Assembly (NCBI RefSeq): GCF_047372505.1
Contig: NZ_JBKBEU010000001.1
Location: 1,860,001 to 1,924,000, forward strand
Length of the DNA stretch: 64,000 nt
Reading direction: 5' to 3'
Source: Phaeobacter cretensis
GTDB lineage: Bacteria > Pseudomonadota > Alphaproteobacteria > Rhodobacterales > Rhodobacteraceae
The translations under genes and the position numbers were made by a program. This document shows positions 39,390-49,258 of this stretch, piece after piece; position 1 is the stretch's first letter; each line of letters opens with the position of its first letter. The notes beneath the pieces were generated by a model, which saw nothing but the letters and a program-made list of their open reading frames with translations, was not told where the DNA came from and did not search any database.

Positions 39390-41036
39390 TCAGGCTTCGA
39401 ACGTGATATGACCACCGCAGATTGTCAGTGCCACACGTGCCAAGCGGAGCTGGTCCGCCCGCTGCGCCTCAAGATCGCGGTCCATGACAACAACATCTGC
39501 CATCATGCCAGCACGCAGCCTGCCTTTGCGATGCTCGTTGAATTCCGCCCAGGCGCCGTCACGGGTATAGGCCGCCAGCGCATCGCGCAGGCCGTGGCTT
39601 TGATCTTGCCAAGTTCCCGGCAGCACCTGGCGCGCTACTGCGCCTTGGATTGTGGGCATAACGGCCACCGGAACAACCGGCCAATCGGTTGAAAAAATAA
39701 CCTTGGCGCCGTTCTCGCGAAGTGTCCGCGACGGGAAAGCCAGCGGGATCTGGTGGTCGTGCAGCAAGGGTGTAAGTTCCGGGATTGCTTCGGGATAGGA
39801 GTGCGCCGCATGCAGGGGTTGCATGGAGGCGATGACGCCAAGCGCACGGAACCGTGGGATGTCATCGGCGCTGATGGTCTCGATATGCTCCACCCGGTGG
39901 CGGCTGTCACGCGCGCCGTTGGCGCGTCGGGCCGCTTCAAAGGCATCCAGTGTCCGCCGCACACCTGCGTCGCCGCAGGCATGGACAGAGATCTGCAAGC
40001 CCATGGCGTCAGCACGGGTGCAGACCTCCTTGAAATGAGCATCGGAAAACAAGGGCGCGCCGCAGCTGTCAGTCCCCGGATAGGGCTGCAGCATGAAGGC
40101 GGTCCTGTTTTCGATCACCCCGTCAATGAACATCTTGACCCGGGCGGACCACAACATATCGTCGGCATAGGTCCTGCGCATATAGGCTGCCTCTTCCAGC
40201 CGTTCCAACGGGTCGGTGTGTTTGAGATGCAGCGGCACTTCGGTCCGGCAAAGCAGTTTGCCCTCCGCCTCCAGTTCCGAGAGCAGCTCCAGTTGGTACA
40301 GGTTGCCATCCATGTTGTGCAGACCGGTGATGCCGTGGGACGCGCAGTGCAGCAGCCCCTTTTCCAGCACCGCCTTGTCAATTGCGCGCTGCGCGTGTGT
40401 TGGGGCGGGAACCGGATCGGCGCCGGTCATCGAGCCTTCCTGGTCGCGCCCGCCCAGCGGTGTGAACCTCATCAGCGGCGCCAGCGCGCCCGCCTCGCGC
40501 AGCTCGCCGGTTGCGGCGCCGTCGCTGCCCATGACGATCTCGGAGCCTGCCTCCACGGTCCCGCCGTGCAACAGCCCCGCCAGTTCCAGCGCGCTGGTGT
40601 TGGCCCAGGCAGTATGGCAATCCGGCGCCATGCAGGCAAAGGGACGGCCCGGCAGGACCGCGTCCAGATCATGGCGGGTCAGCGAGCGGTCCCCCATCGC
40701 GTGATAGCTGGCCGCATAGGCGTAAAGCAGAACGTCATCCGGCCGCTGTGCCGCATAGGCGCGGATTGCCTGAGTCAGGGCCTCCAGCCCGGTGACTCCG
40801 GTCAGATCCAGGTATTCCAGCTCTGCTGCGCCCTGAAACAGGTGGACATGGCTGTCGATGAACCCGGGCAGGACGGTGTTGCCCTGGGCGTCGAACACCC
40901 GGGCCGTCCCGGCGATGGCCCGGATTTCGGCATTGGTCCCCACTGCGGTGATGAGGCCGCCCTTGATTGCCAGGGCCTCGGCATCGGGGCCGTCGAATGT
41001 CAGAACTTTACCGTTCAGGATTACCAGGTCGGTCAT
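39390..41036 (-). CDS. Amidohydrolase-3 family metal-dependent hydrolase (YtcJ-like)
   Basis: 548 residues from the ATG at 41036 (GAGGG upstream). The HxH motif lies in GFIDSHVHLFQGA near residue 67. QISVHACGDAGVRRTLDAFE, HRVEHIETIS, VIFSTDWPVV and the final VMDRDL segment are all typical of amidohydrolase-3 proteins. Probably cytoplasmic, hydrolysing an N-acyl or carbamoyl-type bond. Last gene of the amide-utilisation operon, 98 bp after the amidase gene. Higher GC and codon use than the preceding cluster suggest a separate origin. Confidence 0.85.
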   Translation of the reverse strand: MTDLVILNGKVLTFDGPDAEALAIKGGLITAVGTNAEIRAIAGTARVFDAQGNTVLPGFIDSHVHLFQGAAELEYLDLTGVTGLEALTQAIRAYAAQRPDDVLLYAYAASYHAMGDRSLTRHDLDAVLPGRPFACMAPDCHTAWANTSALELAGLLHGGTVEAGSEIVMGSDGAATGELREAGALAPLMRFTPLGGRDQEGSMTGADPVPAPTHAQRAIDKAVLEKGLLHCASHGITGLHNMDGNLYQLELLSELEAEGKLLCRTEVPLHLKHTDPLERLEEAAYMRRTYADDMLWSARVKMFIDGVIENRTAFMLQPYPGTDSCGAPLFSDAHFKEVCTRADAMGLQISVHACGDAGVRRTLDAFEAARRANGARDSRHRVEHIETISADDIPRFRALGVIASMQPLHAAHSYPEAIPELTPLLHDHQIPLAFPSRTLRENGAKVIFSTDWPVVPVAVMPTIQGAVARQVLPGTWQDQSHGLRDALAAYTRDGAWAEFNEHRKGRLRAGMMADVVVMDRDLEAQRADQLRLARVALTICGGHITFEA

Positions 41037-41134
41037 TGTTCCCTCTGAATGTGCAAGAGTGGCCAGTCCGGAGGAGGTGCCCTCTCCCGGGGCTTTTGTT
41101 TCAGGTACTGAAAGAATGCGGCTGGGGCGCCCTG

Positions 41135-42586
41135 TTACAGGTTCGGACGCCGCGAGGCCTGATCCAGCCAAGGCATCTTCTCTTGCAGCACCGAAGCCAC
41201 ATGGAAGGCCCGCGGGTCGTCAAAGGCGCGCGCTACGATCTGCACGCCGACCGGCCGCCCTTTAGCGCCGAGCCCGGCAGGCACCGCCAGCGTTGGCAGG
41301 CGCGACAGCATGTTGAAGACGGCAAGCGTGTTCAGATCGTATTCGCTGTCGAAATCACGGTCGCCAATGGTGATGCGGTCCCAGGGCTTTTGCTCGGCAA
41401 ACATCTCATAGCTGGCAAAGGCCGGACAGATGAAGGCGTAGCAGTCGTTTTCCATCATCGGCCCGAACCGGCTGTAGATGTCCGCCGCCACATCGTAAGA
41501 GGTTAGGAATTCGTCCGCCGTAGTCTTTGCGGCGCAATCGGCAAAATACTTGGTGTAGTCGCAGACCTGGTCCGGATGCGCCTCGACCTCGCGCACCAGC
41601 GCAGCGCCCATCAGGTGGTTCAGGTAATTCTTGCAGCCTTCGCGCACGTCGTGGCCCCAGCCCAACTTCACCTCTTCAATGATTGCGCCTGCGTCCGACA
41701 AGGCGTCCAGCACCTTAAAGGTCTGATCGGCGACGTCCTTGGTCACTACTTCGTTGCTGATGTCCAGACTGTAGCCGATGCGCTTGCCCTTGAGACTGCC
41801 GTATTCCATTGGGATGGTCATCTTTTCCCGGATGGTGGCAATGTCCTGCGGGTGGTGGCCCGAGATGACGTTCTGCATCAGCGCGCAATCGGCAACGGTG
41901 CGGGCCATGGCGCCGACATGACAATAGGTATCCAGATTGAACGGCGCAGCATCCGGCACACGGCCATAAGGCGGTTTGAAACCGACCACGCCGCAGGCCG
42001 CTGCCGGGCCGCGGATGGAGCCGCCGATGTCCGACCCGGTCGCAAGGGTGGTGGTGCCTGCCGCCAGCGCGGCCCCAGCCCCGCCCGAGGATCCGGAGGG
42101 GGTATATGCAGGATCCCAGGGGTTGCGGGTCACGCCGTGCAGGCGGGTTTCGGTGGTCCAGGCGCTGCAGAATTCAGGGGTGGCCGAGCGGGCATGGAAT
42201 ATCGCGCCTGCGTCGTGCAGCCGTTGCGCCACGGGGTGGGTTTCGTCGGCAATGTGGTCCTTGTAAATCAACGAACCCTGGGTGTTGCGCTGGCCTTTGA
42301 CATCCATTTCGTCCTTGATGGCGACAGTGAGACCCTCCAGCGGGCGGGCGTCACCCGGTCGGTTCACATATACCTCCTCAGCCGCCCGCGCCGCATCCAT
42401 CGCTTCATCATAGAAGGTTTCGGTGAAGGCATTGATCACCGGCTCGACAGCCTCGGCGCGGGCAAATTGCGCTTTCAGGACGTCAACCGGGGAAAGCTCA
42501 CCGGATTTGAACAGCGCTATTTGTTCCGTGGCCGACAGGTAGCACAGATCGAGATCGGACATGGCAAGGGTTTCATTCAACGGCAT
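41135..42586 (-). CDS. Amidase signature family enzyme
   Basis: 483 residues. Catalytic Lys in VAIKDEMDVKG, cis-Ser in the PSGSSGGAGAALAAG block and nucleophile Ser in GSDIGGSIRGPAAACGVVGF form the Ser-cisSer-Lys triad of the amidase signature family. The start at 42586 lies within the ATPase gene 3' end (14-base overlap), so it belongs to the same operon. The natural substrate would be an amide imported by the adjacent ABC system. No membrane segment or signal peptide is seen. Confidence 0.88.
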   Translation of the reverse strand: MPLNETLAMSDLDLCYLSATEQIALFKSGELSPVDVLKAQFARAEAVEPVINAFTETFYDEAMDAARAAEEVYVNRPGDARPLEGLTVAIKDEMDVKGQRNTQGSLIYKDHIADETHPVAQRLHDAGAIFHARSATPEFCSAWTTETRLHGVTRNPWDPAYTPSGSSGGAGAALAAGTTTLATGSDIGGSIRGPAAACGVVGFKPPYGRVPDAAPFNLDTYCHVGAMARTVADCALMQNVISGHHPQDIATIREKMTIPMEYGSLKGKRIGYSLDISNEVVTKDVADQTFKVLDALSDAGAIIEEVKLGWGHDVREGCKNYLNHLMGAALVREVEAHPDQVCDYTKYFADCAAKTTADEFLTSYDVAADIYSRFGPMMENDCYAFICPAFASYEMFAEQKPWDRITIGDRDFDSEYDLNTLAVFNMLSRLPTLAVPAGLGAKGRPVGVQIVARAFDDPRAFHVASVLQEKMPWLDQASRRPNL

Positions 42587-44282
42587 GGAGTTTTCTCTCG
42601 TTGCTGGGTGTCTGTTGTTCGGGCAGGGCATGATGCGAAGCAGCGATCAGCCTGCGGGTGTAGTCATGTGTGGCATTAGCAAAAAGCCGGGCGGTGGGGC
42701 CGGTCTCGACCAGCTGGCCTTTAAGCATGACGATCATGCGGTCGGCGGCATGGCGGACCACGCTCATGTTGTGGGTAATCAGGAGAATCGACAGGCCCAT
42801 CTGCTCCTGCAACGCATTCAGCAGGTTCACCACCTCGCCCTGGACCGAAACGTCCAACCCCGCTGTCGGCTCATCCGCAACCACCAGCGCAGGCGACAGC
42901 GCCAGCGCCCGCGCCACGCCGGCACGGCGAGCCTGCCCGCCGGACAGTTCATGCGGGAAGCGGTCTGCATAGGCTTCGCCTAGCCCCGCCTGTGTCAGCA
43001 GGTCAATGGCGCGTGCGCGTGTTGCTTCCGCCCGTCGGCCATGCACGATCAGCGGCTCGATCACCTGTTCGGCAATGGTCACCCGGGGCGACAGCGAACC
43101 CGCCGGGTCCTGGAACATCATTGCAACCTGCTCGCGCGCCCGGCTCCAGCCGGCGGCATCCGCCGTGGTCAGCTCGCTACCGTTGAGGCGGATGCTGCCC
43201 GTGCCCGGGCGGACCAGCCCCATGATGCTGCGTGCAACCGTGGTCTTTCCCGAGCCGCTTTCGCCGATCAGCGCCAGGGTTTCGCCGCTGCGGATATCAA
43301 AGCTGACATTTCGGACCGCCGGGATTTCTTCGCGCCAGCCGCCCAAGGATGGCGGCAGGATACCGCGGCGGGTGAATGTCACCGACATGTCCCGCACACT
43401 GAGTACCGGGCGTTCATCCGCACCGATCCGTCCGGTTGGCCCCTGCACGATCCTCACCGTCTGCTCGAGCGCTTCGTTCATCGTCGGCAATCGCCGGGTG
43501 GGGGTTTCAATCTGCGCCGGGTCGCAGCGTAGCAGCGCCTTGGTGTATTCGTCCTGGGGGTTTGCAAAGACTTCCTGGACAGGACCCGCCTCTCGGATCT
43601 CACCGGACTTCATTACCAACACCTCGTCGCACAGCGAGGCCACGACCCCCAGATGATGGGTCACAAAGACAATGGCGCAGCCGGTTTCGCCTTGCAAGCG
43701 CTGCAGCAGTTCAAGGATCTCCACTTCCAGCGTCGGATCTAGCGCGGTGGTGGGTTCGTCCGCCAGCACCAGATCAGGACCCAGCATCAGCGCCATGGCA
43801 ATCGATACCCGCTGGCGCTGACCGCCGGACAACTCATGCGGATACATGTTCATCCGTGCCGCCGGGTCCGGCAGGCTGACCCAATCCAGCGCATCGATGG
43901 CGCGCTGCCATTTTTCCTGCTTGGACCAGGGCTCACGGTACAGAAGGTCAATCATCTGCTGGCCGATGGTCAGCCCTGGTGCCAGCGACGTCATGGGGTC
44001 CTGCGAGATGTAGGAAATCCGGGTACCCCTGAGCGCCCGCATCCGGTCCGGCGGCTGGCGCAGCAGGTCCTCGCCGTTAAACCAGACCTCGCCCGAGTTC
44101 AGCGTGGCGGCATCCGGCAGCAGCCGGGTCAGCGCCCAGAGCAACGTCGATTTTCCGGACCCGCTTTCGCCGACGATGCCCAGGGTGCGGCCTTCTTGCA
44201 GCGAGAAAGAGACCCATTTCACAGCCTGGATGGGGCCAAAGCAGACGGCAAGGTCCTGCACTTCCAGAAGTGTCTCTGTCAT
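42573..44282 (-). CDS. ABC importer ATPase, two fused domains (DppD-DppF type)
   Basis: 569 residues. Domain 1: Walker A GESGSGKSTL, signature LSGGQRQRV, Walker B VLADEPTTALD, with an oligopeptide-type C-terminal extension. Domain 2, from about residue 295: GESGSGKTTV, LSGGQARRAG and VVADEPTAGLD. The domain 2 signature, QARRAG, is slightly unusual. It powers peptide/opine import. Three bases after the DppC-type gene. This is the second fused-ATPase peptide/nickel-type importer in this window. Confidence 0.92.
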   Translation of the reverse strand: MTETLLEVQDLAVCFGPIQAVKWVSFSLQEGRTLGIVGESGSGKSTLLWALTRLLPDAATLNSGEVWFNGEDLLRQPPDRMRALRGTRISYISQDPMTSLAPGLTIGQQMIDLLYREPWSKQEKWQRAIDALDWVSLPDPAARMNMYPHELSGGQRQRVSIAMALMLGPDLVLADEPTTALDPTLEVEILELLQRLQGETGCAIVFVTHHLGVVASLCDEVLVMKSGEIREAGPVQEVFANPQDEYTKALLRCDPAQIETPTRRLPTMNEALEQTVRIVQGPTGRIGADERPVLSVRDMSVTFTRRGILPPSLGGWREEIPAVRNVSFDIRSGETLALIGESGSGKTTVARSIMGLVRPGTGSIRLNGSELTTADAAGWSRAREQVAMMFQDPAGSLSPRVTIAEQVIEPLIVHGRRAEATRARAIDLLTQAGLGEAYADRFPHELSGGQARRAGVARALALSPALVVADEPTAGLDVSVQGEVVNLLNALQEQMGLSILLITHNMSVVRHAADRMIVMLKGQLVETGPTARLFANATHDYTRRLIAASHHALPEQQTPSNERKLHAVE

Positions 44283-44285
44283 GGC

Positions 44286-45161
44286 TCAACCCTTTCCGCC
44301 AAGTTTCGGATCAAAGGCATCGCGCAGCGCCTCGCCCAGGAAGGTGAAGCCAAGGGTCGCTAGCACCAGCGGAATGCCACCTGCTACCACCAGCCAGGGC
44401 GTGTGACCGACAAAATCGAAACCGTCCTGCAGCATCAGACCCCAGCTGGAGGCGGGCGGCTTGACGCCCACACCGAGAAAGCTGAGGCCCGCCTCGGCGG
44501 CGATGAAGGTGGGAATGTCCATCGAAGCGACGATCAGAACCGGACCGATCACATTGGGCAGAATGTGGCGCGCAACAATCCGCACACGGCTAGCACCCAT
44601 TGCCCGCAGCGCCTCGACATATTCCGCATTTGCCTGCGCCATCACCGAGGCCCGCATGATCCGCCCGTAGTAGGGCACCGAAGTTGCCACCAGCAGGCCG
44701 ACCAGCACCACCATGCCGCCGCCAAAGATCGGGCCGATGGCCAGCGCCAGGATGATCACCGGATAGGCGCGCACGGTGTCGAATCCCAGCGTTAGCACAT
44801 AGTCCAGCCAGCGCGGCCCCATCGCCGCCATCATGCCCAGGATACCGCCCAGGATAACCGACAGCCCGGTCGAGACCAGCGCCACGCTCAGCGCGACCCG
44901 GCCACCGTAAAGCGCGCGCGACAGCACATCGCGACCCAACTGGTCGGTGCCCAGCCAATGGGCGGCACTTGGCCCCTGCAGTTTGGACGGGATGTCCATG
45001 GCATTGGGGCCGTAAGGCGCGATCCAAGGGGCAAGCAACGCCGACAGGATCAACAGCAGCGCAAGCAGCAGCCCGAACATGCCCATCGGATCATGGGTCA
45101 GATTGGTGAACCCGCCGGACCGTGCCGACCTGGCAGCGGGTTGAATATCAGCCGCGGTCAT
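44286..45161 (-). CDS. ABC importer permease, DppC type
   Basis: 291 residues. A cytosolic N-terminus precedes the first helix (MFGLLLALLLILSALLAPWI), followed by the HWLGTDQLGRDVLSR motif diagnostic of DppC permeases, the coupling loop EALRAMGASRVRIVARHILP and the FLGVGVKPPASSWGLML signature. It overlaps the DppB-type gene by four bases. Heterodimer partner of the next permease. Confidence 0.92.
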   Translation of the reverse strand: MTAADIQPAARSARSGGFTNLTHDPMGMFGLLLALLLILSALLAPWIAPYGPNAMDIPSKLQGPSAAHWLGTDQLGRDVLSRALYGGRVALSVALVSTGLSVILGGILGMMAAMGPRWLDYVLTLGFDTVRAYPVIILALAIGPIFGGGMVVLVGLLVATSVPYYGRIMRASVMAQANAEYVEALRAMGASRVRIVARHILPNVIGPVLIVASMDIPTFIAAEAGLSFLGVGVKPPASSWGLMLQDGFDFVGHTPWLVVAGGIPLVLATLGFTFLGEALRDAFDPKLGGKG

Positions 45162-46105
45162 TGCTCCTGGCCCTCCTTGAAACGGGGATCGATGATGGCA
45201 TTGAGGATGTCCGCCGCCGTGGTAGCGGCGATCAGCAGGGCGCTAGAAGCCAGCACCGCACCCAGCGTCACCGGGTAGTTGCGCAGGATCACCGCGTCAT
45301 ACATCAGCTTGCCGATGCCAGGCCGGGCAAAGACGATCTCGGCAAAGACAGCGCTGCCCAGCATGTAACCGACACCCACCCCCAGCACGGTGATGGTCGG
45401 CGCGACCGCCACCCGCAGCGCATAAGCCGAGATGATGCGCGGCTCGGTCAGCCCGAACGAGCGGGCATTGCGGATGTAGTTCGCCGACAGCACCTCGATC
45501 ATCGAGGCACGCACCAGCCGCGCCAGATAACCGACCCAGCCGATGCCGACGGCAATGGCGGGCATGATCAGGTGGTGCAGCGTGGAGCCGAAGCTGCCCT
45601 CGCCCGCGCCGATGGCCGGCAGCCAGCCCAGCCGGGCGGAAAACAGCAGCATGCCGTAAATCGCGATGATCACCGAGGGCACCGCAATGACACTGACCGA
45701 CAACACCCCGATCAGCCGATCGAACAGCCCGTTGCGACGCACCGCAGCCAGGCAGCCCAGCGGAATACCCAGGCTCGCTGACAGAAGCATCGCCGCCGCC
45801 ACCAGTTGAACGGTATGGGGAAGATGCGCCATCAGCACTTCGCTGACCGGGCGGCGGCTGCGCAGATCGGTGCCCAGATCGCCCTGTGCCACCGCACCCA
45901 GATATTTCACGATCTGCACCGGCATCGGCTTGTCCAAGCCCAGCCGCTCGGCAAATTCGGCCTTGATGGCCGGGGTAGCGCGCGGCCCCAGCATGGCGCT
46001 GGCAGGATCGCCCGGGGCCAGTTGTACCAGCACATACAGCGTCGAGACCGCCAGAATCAGCACGATCGCCCCAAGGCATGTGCGACGGAGAATATAGCCA
46101 AGCAT
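45158..46105 (-). CDS. ABC importer permease, DppB type
   Basis: 315 residues. A first helix (CLGAIVLILAVSTLYVLVQL) precedes APGDPASAMLG, as in DppB. Coupling loop YIRNARSFGLTEPRIISAYA, and the VFAEIVFARPGIGKLMYDAV segment near the end. 65 bp after the binding-protein gene. A ribosome-binding GAGG lies upstream. Part of the amide/peptide importer. Confidence 0.92.
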   Translation of the reverse strand: MLGYILRRTCLGAIVLILAVSTLYVLVQLAPGDPASAMLGPRATPAIKAEFAERLGLDKPMPVQIVKYLGAVAQGDLGTDLRSRRPVSEVLMAHLPHTVQLVAAAMLLSASLGIPLGCLAAVRRNGLFDRLIGVLSVSVIAVPSVIIAIYGMLLFSARLGWLPAIGAGEGSFGSTLHHLIMPAIAVGIGWVGYLARLVRASMIEVLSANYIRNARSFGLTEPRIISAYALRVAVAPTITVLGVGVGYMLGSAVFAEIVFARPGIGKLMYDAVILRNYPVTLGAVLASSALLIAATTAADILNAIIDPRFKEGQEQ

Positions 46106-46170
46106 TTTGGTGGTTCCTCAGAAGAAAAATCCGGGCGGGGCCGATCGTCCGCCGCCCGGCAGGAGGGAGG

Positions 46171-47706
46171 TCAGCTTGCGGCCTTCTTGAATTCGGCAAA
46201 GATCGGGCGCCCGTCCGGCAGGGTGGCCGGCACGATCTTGTCGTTCCACAGGATGGTCTGCGGCTCATTGGTCAGGAACAGGAAGTCGCCCGATTTCTCC
46301 ATCATCTCCTGCATCTGCATGTAAAGTCGGCCGCGTTCTGCATCATCGGTGCTGCGGCGCGCCTTTTCGACCAGAGCGTCATAATCGGGGTTGCTCAATC
46401 CTTCCCAGTTCCAGACGCCGACCTGATCGGAGGTGAAATACTGCATCGTGTAGATGCCGTCGGGATTGCCGGTCCAGGATTTCACATGCAGCTGCAGGTC
46501 TGCCGCGCGGGCTTCATCGACACTCCAGAAGCTGCCTTCATCCTGGCCGTTCAGTTCGACATTCAGACCAATCTCGGCCAGGTTTGCCTGAATGATCTGG
46601 GCGATTGTGGCGCGGTTGGCGTTGTTGACGAAATCCAGCCGTAGCACCGTTCCCTCGGCGCCAGCCTCGGCGATCAGCATCCGGGCAGCGTCCACATCAC
46701 GCTGCATCGGTGTCATATCGCGGTAGCCCAGAAGACCTGGCGCCACGATGCCGGTGGCATGATCCGCACGGCCGTTTGAGATTGCGGCCAGAATGGTAGG
46801 CACATCCACCGCTTTCTGAATGGCCTGGCGCACGCGGATGTCCGAAAGCCCTTCGTAGGTTTCGGAAATTCCCAGCCACAGCGGGTCCAGCGAGGCACGC
46901 AGTTCGGTGTTGTCAGTGCTCTTTGACCAGCTGTCATACTCCAGCGCCGATGCCGCATAGGTGTAATCGATCTCATCCGCATCAAAGGCGATTTTTGCCG
47001 CGTTGTCGTCCGGGATCGGAATGATGGCCACTTCCTCGAACGCCGCCGCGACCCCTGTCCAATCGGGATCTTTTTCCAACATGAATGCCTGGCCCGGTTC
47101 GTGAGATTTGAATCTGTACGGGCCTGCCGTCGCCACTGGGACAGCCTCAAAATAGCCGTCCGAGGCTTCCGCGGCCGCCTTCGAAATGATGGCGCCGGAG
47201 GTAGAGGCCAACGTGGCTGACCAGAAGGACGCCGAGGGCGCGTTCAAGTGAATGATGCCAGTGTAAGGCCCGGTAACCTCGACGTCCTTCAGCAGCGTGA
47301 ACTCGGTGGCGATGCCGGATTCCAAACCCGGATCCAAGTGCCGTTCAAAGGAGTACTCCACATCCTCTGCCGTCAACTCGCCATAGCCGCCCGACCACAT
47401 GATACCCGGCTTCAGCTCAAAGATGATGTTCTGCGGATCAGAGAAATCCACCGATTTTGCCGCATCCAGTTCGACCCTCCAGGTTTCGCCCGAGGCATAT
47501 TTCGCCAGCCGCGGATACAGGTTGTCGATCAGCAGCTGCTCCGAGCTAGAACCCCAATAGGCCGGATCCAGATAGCCGGGATCGGCGGCAACCGCGATGC
47601 GCAGGGTATCGGCGGCACCTGCGCCTGCCACAGCGGCCCAGATGGCGGCTGCAACGCTTGCGCATATTGAAACCCGCCGGATGGGCATACTCGCAATTTT
47701 TGTCAT
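46171..47706 (-). CDS. ABC importer substrate-binding protein (SBP_bac_5)
   Basis: 511 residues. The start at 47706 is preferred (AGAGG four bases upstream). Signal peptide ends near AAVAGAGA. The mature part starts DTLRIAVAADPGYLDPAYWG. It contains ELKPGIMWSGGYGELTAEDV, TAGPYRFKSHEPGQAFMLEK and RQAIQKAVDVPTILA in the second lobe. Transports peptides, opines or amides. The downstream amidase and amidohydrolase suggest an amide-containing ligand. Divergent from the XRE regulator with 123 bp between start codons, which must hold both promoters. Confidence 0.9.
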   Translation of the reverse strand: MTKIASMPIRRVSICASVAAAIWAAVAGAGAADTLRIAVAADPGYLDPAYWGSSSEQLLIDNLYPRLAKYASGETWRVELDAAKSVDFSDPQNIIFELKPGIMWSGGYGELTAEDVEYSFERHLDPGLESGIATEFTLLKDVEVTGPYTGIIHLNAPSASFWSATLASTSGAIISKAAAEASDGYFEAVPVATAGPYRFKSHEPGQAFMLEKDPDWTGVAAAFEEVAIIPIPDDNAAKIAFDADEIDYTYAASALEYDSWSKSTDNTELRASLDPLWLGISETYEGLSDIRVRQAIQKAVDVPTILAAISNGRADHATGIVAPGLLGYRDMTPMQRDVDAARMLIAEAGAEGTVLRLDFVNNANRATIAQIIQANLAEIGLNVELNGQDEGSFWSVDEARAADLQLHVKSWTGNPDGIYTMQYFTSDQVGVWNWEGLSNPDYDALVEKARRSTDDAERGRLYMQMQEMMEKSGDFLFLTNEPQTILWNDKIVPATLPDGRPIFAEFKKAAS

Positions 47707-47829
47707 GTTCCTCTCCATCTGTTGACATTGTTTTCACCAGTCTAGAGGGCGCATAGGCCGCAAAGCACGCATAGTCATACCGTGAATATTAAGCTGGACG
47801 CAGCAGATCAGCGTAAAGTAGCATAAATT

Positions 47830-48648
47830 ATGCCTGATACTGACCTCTCCTCCAATCTTAGGCTGCTATGCAGCTACGGGCGTTCCGTTTCGGATGTGTG
47901 CCGCCGAATCGGCATCAACCGGCAGCAATTCAACAAATATCTCACCGGCCAGACCTCCCCCTCGCTGGCTACGCTGCGCCGGGTCTGCGACTTTTTCGGG
48001 GTGGATGAGGCCGAGATCCTGCAGGAGCAGGGGGCCTTTGCCAAGCTGATCCGGCTGCGGCCTCCGGTTCTGGCCACATCGGATGATCCGCTCTCGGCGC
48101 AGGTGGAGAAGGTCATCCGCCGCGACCGCCGCAATGCCGGCCTGCTGGAGCGCCACGCGGGGTATTACCATATCTACATGAGCCCCGACCCCGCCAATAA
48201 CACCCTTTTGAAAAGCGTCGGTCGGATTTTTGGCAGTGGCCAGGACTGGTTTTCCAAGGAGGTAGAGCGCTATGAAGATGACGAATTCGCCATCCCCTCG
48301 ACACTCAAACACTCTGGCCTCGTATTCGAAGCGCACAACCGGGTCTTCATAACCAGCCGCGAGCAGGGGCAAGGGAATGGTATGTGGACCACTGCTCTGA
48401 TTGCCTCGGATTATGAAGAACCCTCGTTTCTTCCGGGACTTCTCCAGGGTATCGAACCAGAAGGCGGGCATATGCTCTATGGCACCCGCGTTGTCTGGGA
48501 GTACTTAGGGAAATCACCGGATTTGCGGGCAATTTTGCAGCGATGCGGGGCTTACAAAAGTGACCACCCCGAAGTTCCCGAGTTCGTACGCAATTCTATT
48601 TTTTCAACGGTGGGGTCTCATACAGCCACGTTAACTGCCACTTTTTAG
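47830..48648 (+). CDS. XRE-type transcriptional regulator, 3' end replaced by IS6 sequence
   Basis: 272 residues. The helix-turn-helix (SVSDVCRRIGINRQQFNKYL to TLRRVCDFFGVDEAEIL) spans about residues 18-66. A C-terminal sensing domain of about 200 residues follows (HAGYYHIYMSPDPANNTLLK, GYxR-type beta-rich region). The last residues after PEFVRNSIF (STVGSHTATLTATF) probably come from the adjoining IS6 remnant, so the natural C-terminus is slightly altered. It is divergent from the amide importer and is likely its regulator. High GC as in that operon. Confidence 0.78.
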   Translation: MPDTDLSSNLRLLCSYGRSVSDVCRRIGINRQQFNKYLTGQTSPSLATLRRVCDFFGVDEAEILQEQGAFAKLIRLRPPVLATSDDPLSAQVEKVIRRDRRNAGLLERHAGYYHIYMSPDPANNTLLKSVGRIFGSGQDWFSKEVERYEDDEFAIPSTLKHSGLVFEAHNRVFITSREQGQGNGMWTTALIASDYEEPSFLPGLLQGIEPEGGHMLYGTRVVWEYLGKSPDLRAILQRCGAYKSDHPEVPEFVRNSIFSTVGSHTATLTATF

Positions 48649-48689
48649 CCGCTGTGAAACGCGCTCTCCCAACTGCGGGAGTAGATAGT

Positions 48690-49090
48690 CGCGAGGATCT
48701 CCGGTCGCGAGTATTGGCTATGGCGCGCAGTCGATCGACATGGCGTCGTGCTGAACGAAAGCCTCCAGCCGAAACGGGACAAATGAGCCGCAAAACGGCT
48801 GTTGCGCCGCTTGATGAATCGTCTTGGGTTCATTCCAAAGCGGATCATCACGGACAAGCGCGCCGCCAAACGAGAGTTTGCCCCTAGCTTGGATCATTGG
48901 TCGCATAAGGGCCGCAACAACCGTGCCAAGAATAGCCACTTGCCGTTCCGCAAGCAGAAAAGAGCGATGCAGGGATATCGGTCACAGGGCGGATTACAGC
49001 GGTTTGTGGCCACCAATCAGCCGTCCGGAATTGCTTCAGCACCCCCCGCTCACCGCCGATCCGCTTCAACCATCCGATATCACCGTCTCG
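48690..49090 (+). pseudogene. IS6-family transposase remnant
   Basis: Plus-strand reading gives VVLNESLQPKRDK, stop, AAKRLLRRLMNRLGFIPKRI, ITDKRAAKREFAPSLDHWSH, KGRNNRAKNSHLPFRKQKRA and MQGYRSQGGLQRFVATNQPS. This is the C-terminal half of an IS6-family DDE transposase, with at least one internal stop and no N-terminal half. Noncoding sequence of about 170 bp follows to the next gene. Confidence 0.8.
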
Positions 49091-49258
49091 AGGCATTTGA
49101 CGTCTGGAATGCCGTCACTCACGTTGCTTGAAATCCGAACATCAGCATTCGTTGGTTGACCGCTAGTTAACGTGCCAACACCTCACATCGACATTCGACT
49201 ATCGCGTCAAGTATGACCCGATTGAGTAATCTTATCTGACGGCCATGCGAAACATCTT

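Noticed and set aside
39753..41048. 431-codon plus-strand open frame
   Set aside because: Shadow of the GC-rich amidohydrolase gene on the other strand, whose motifs are clear.
41576..42679. 367-codon plus-strand open frame
   Set aside because: Antisense shadow of the amidase gene; it has no ribosome-binding site and no recognisable domain.
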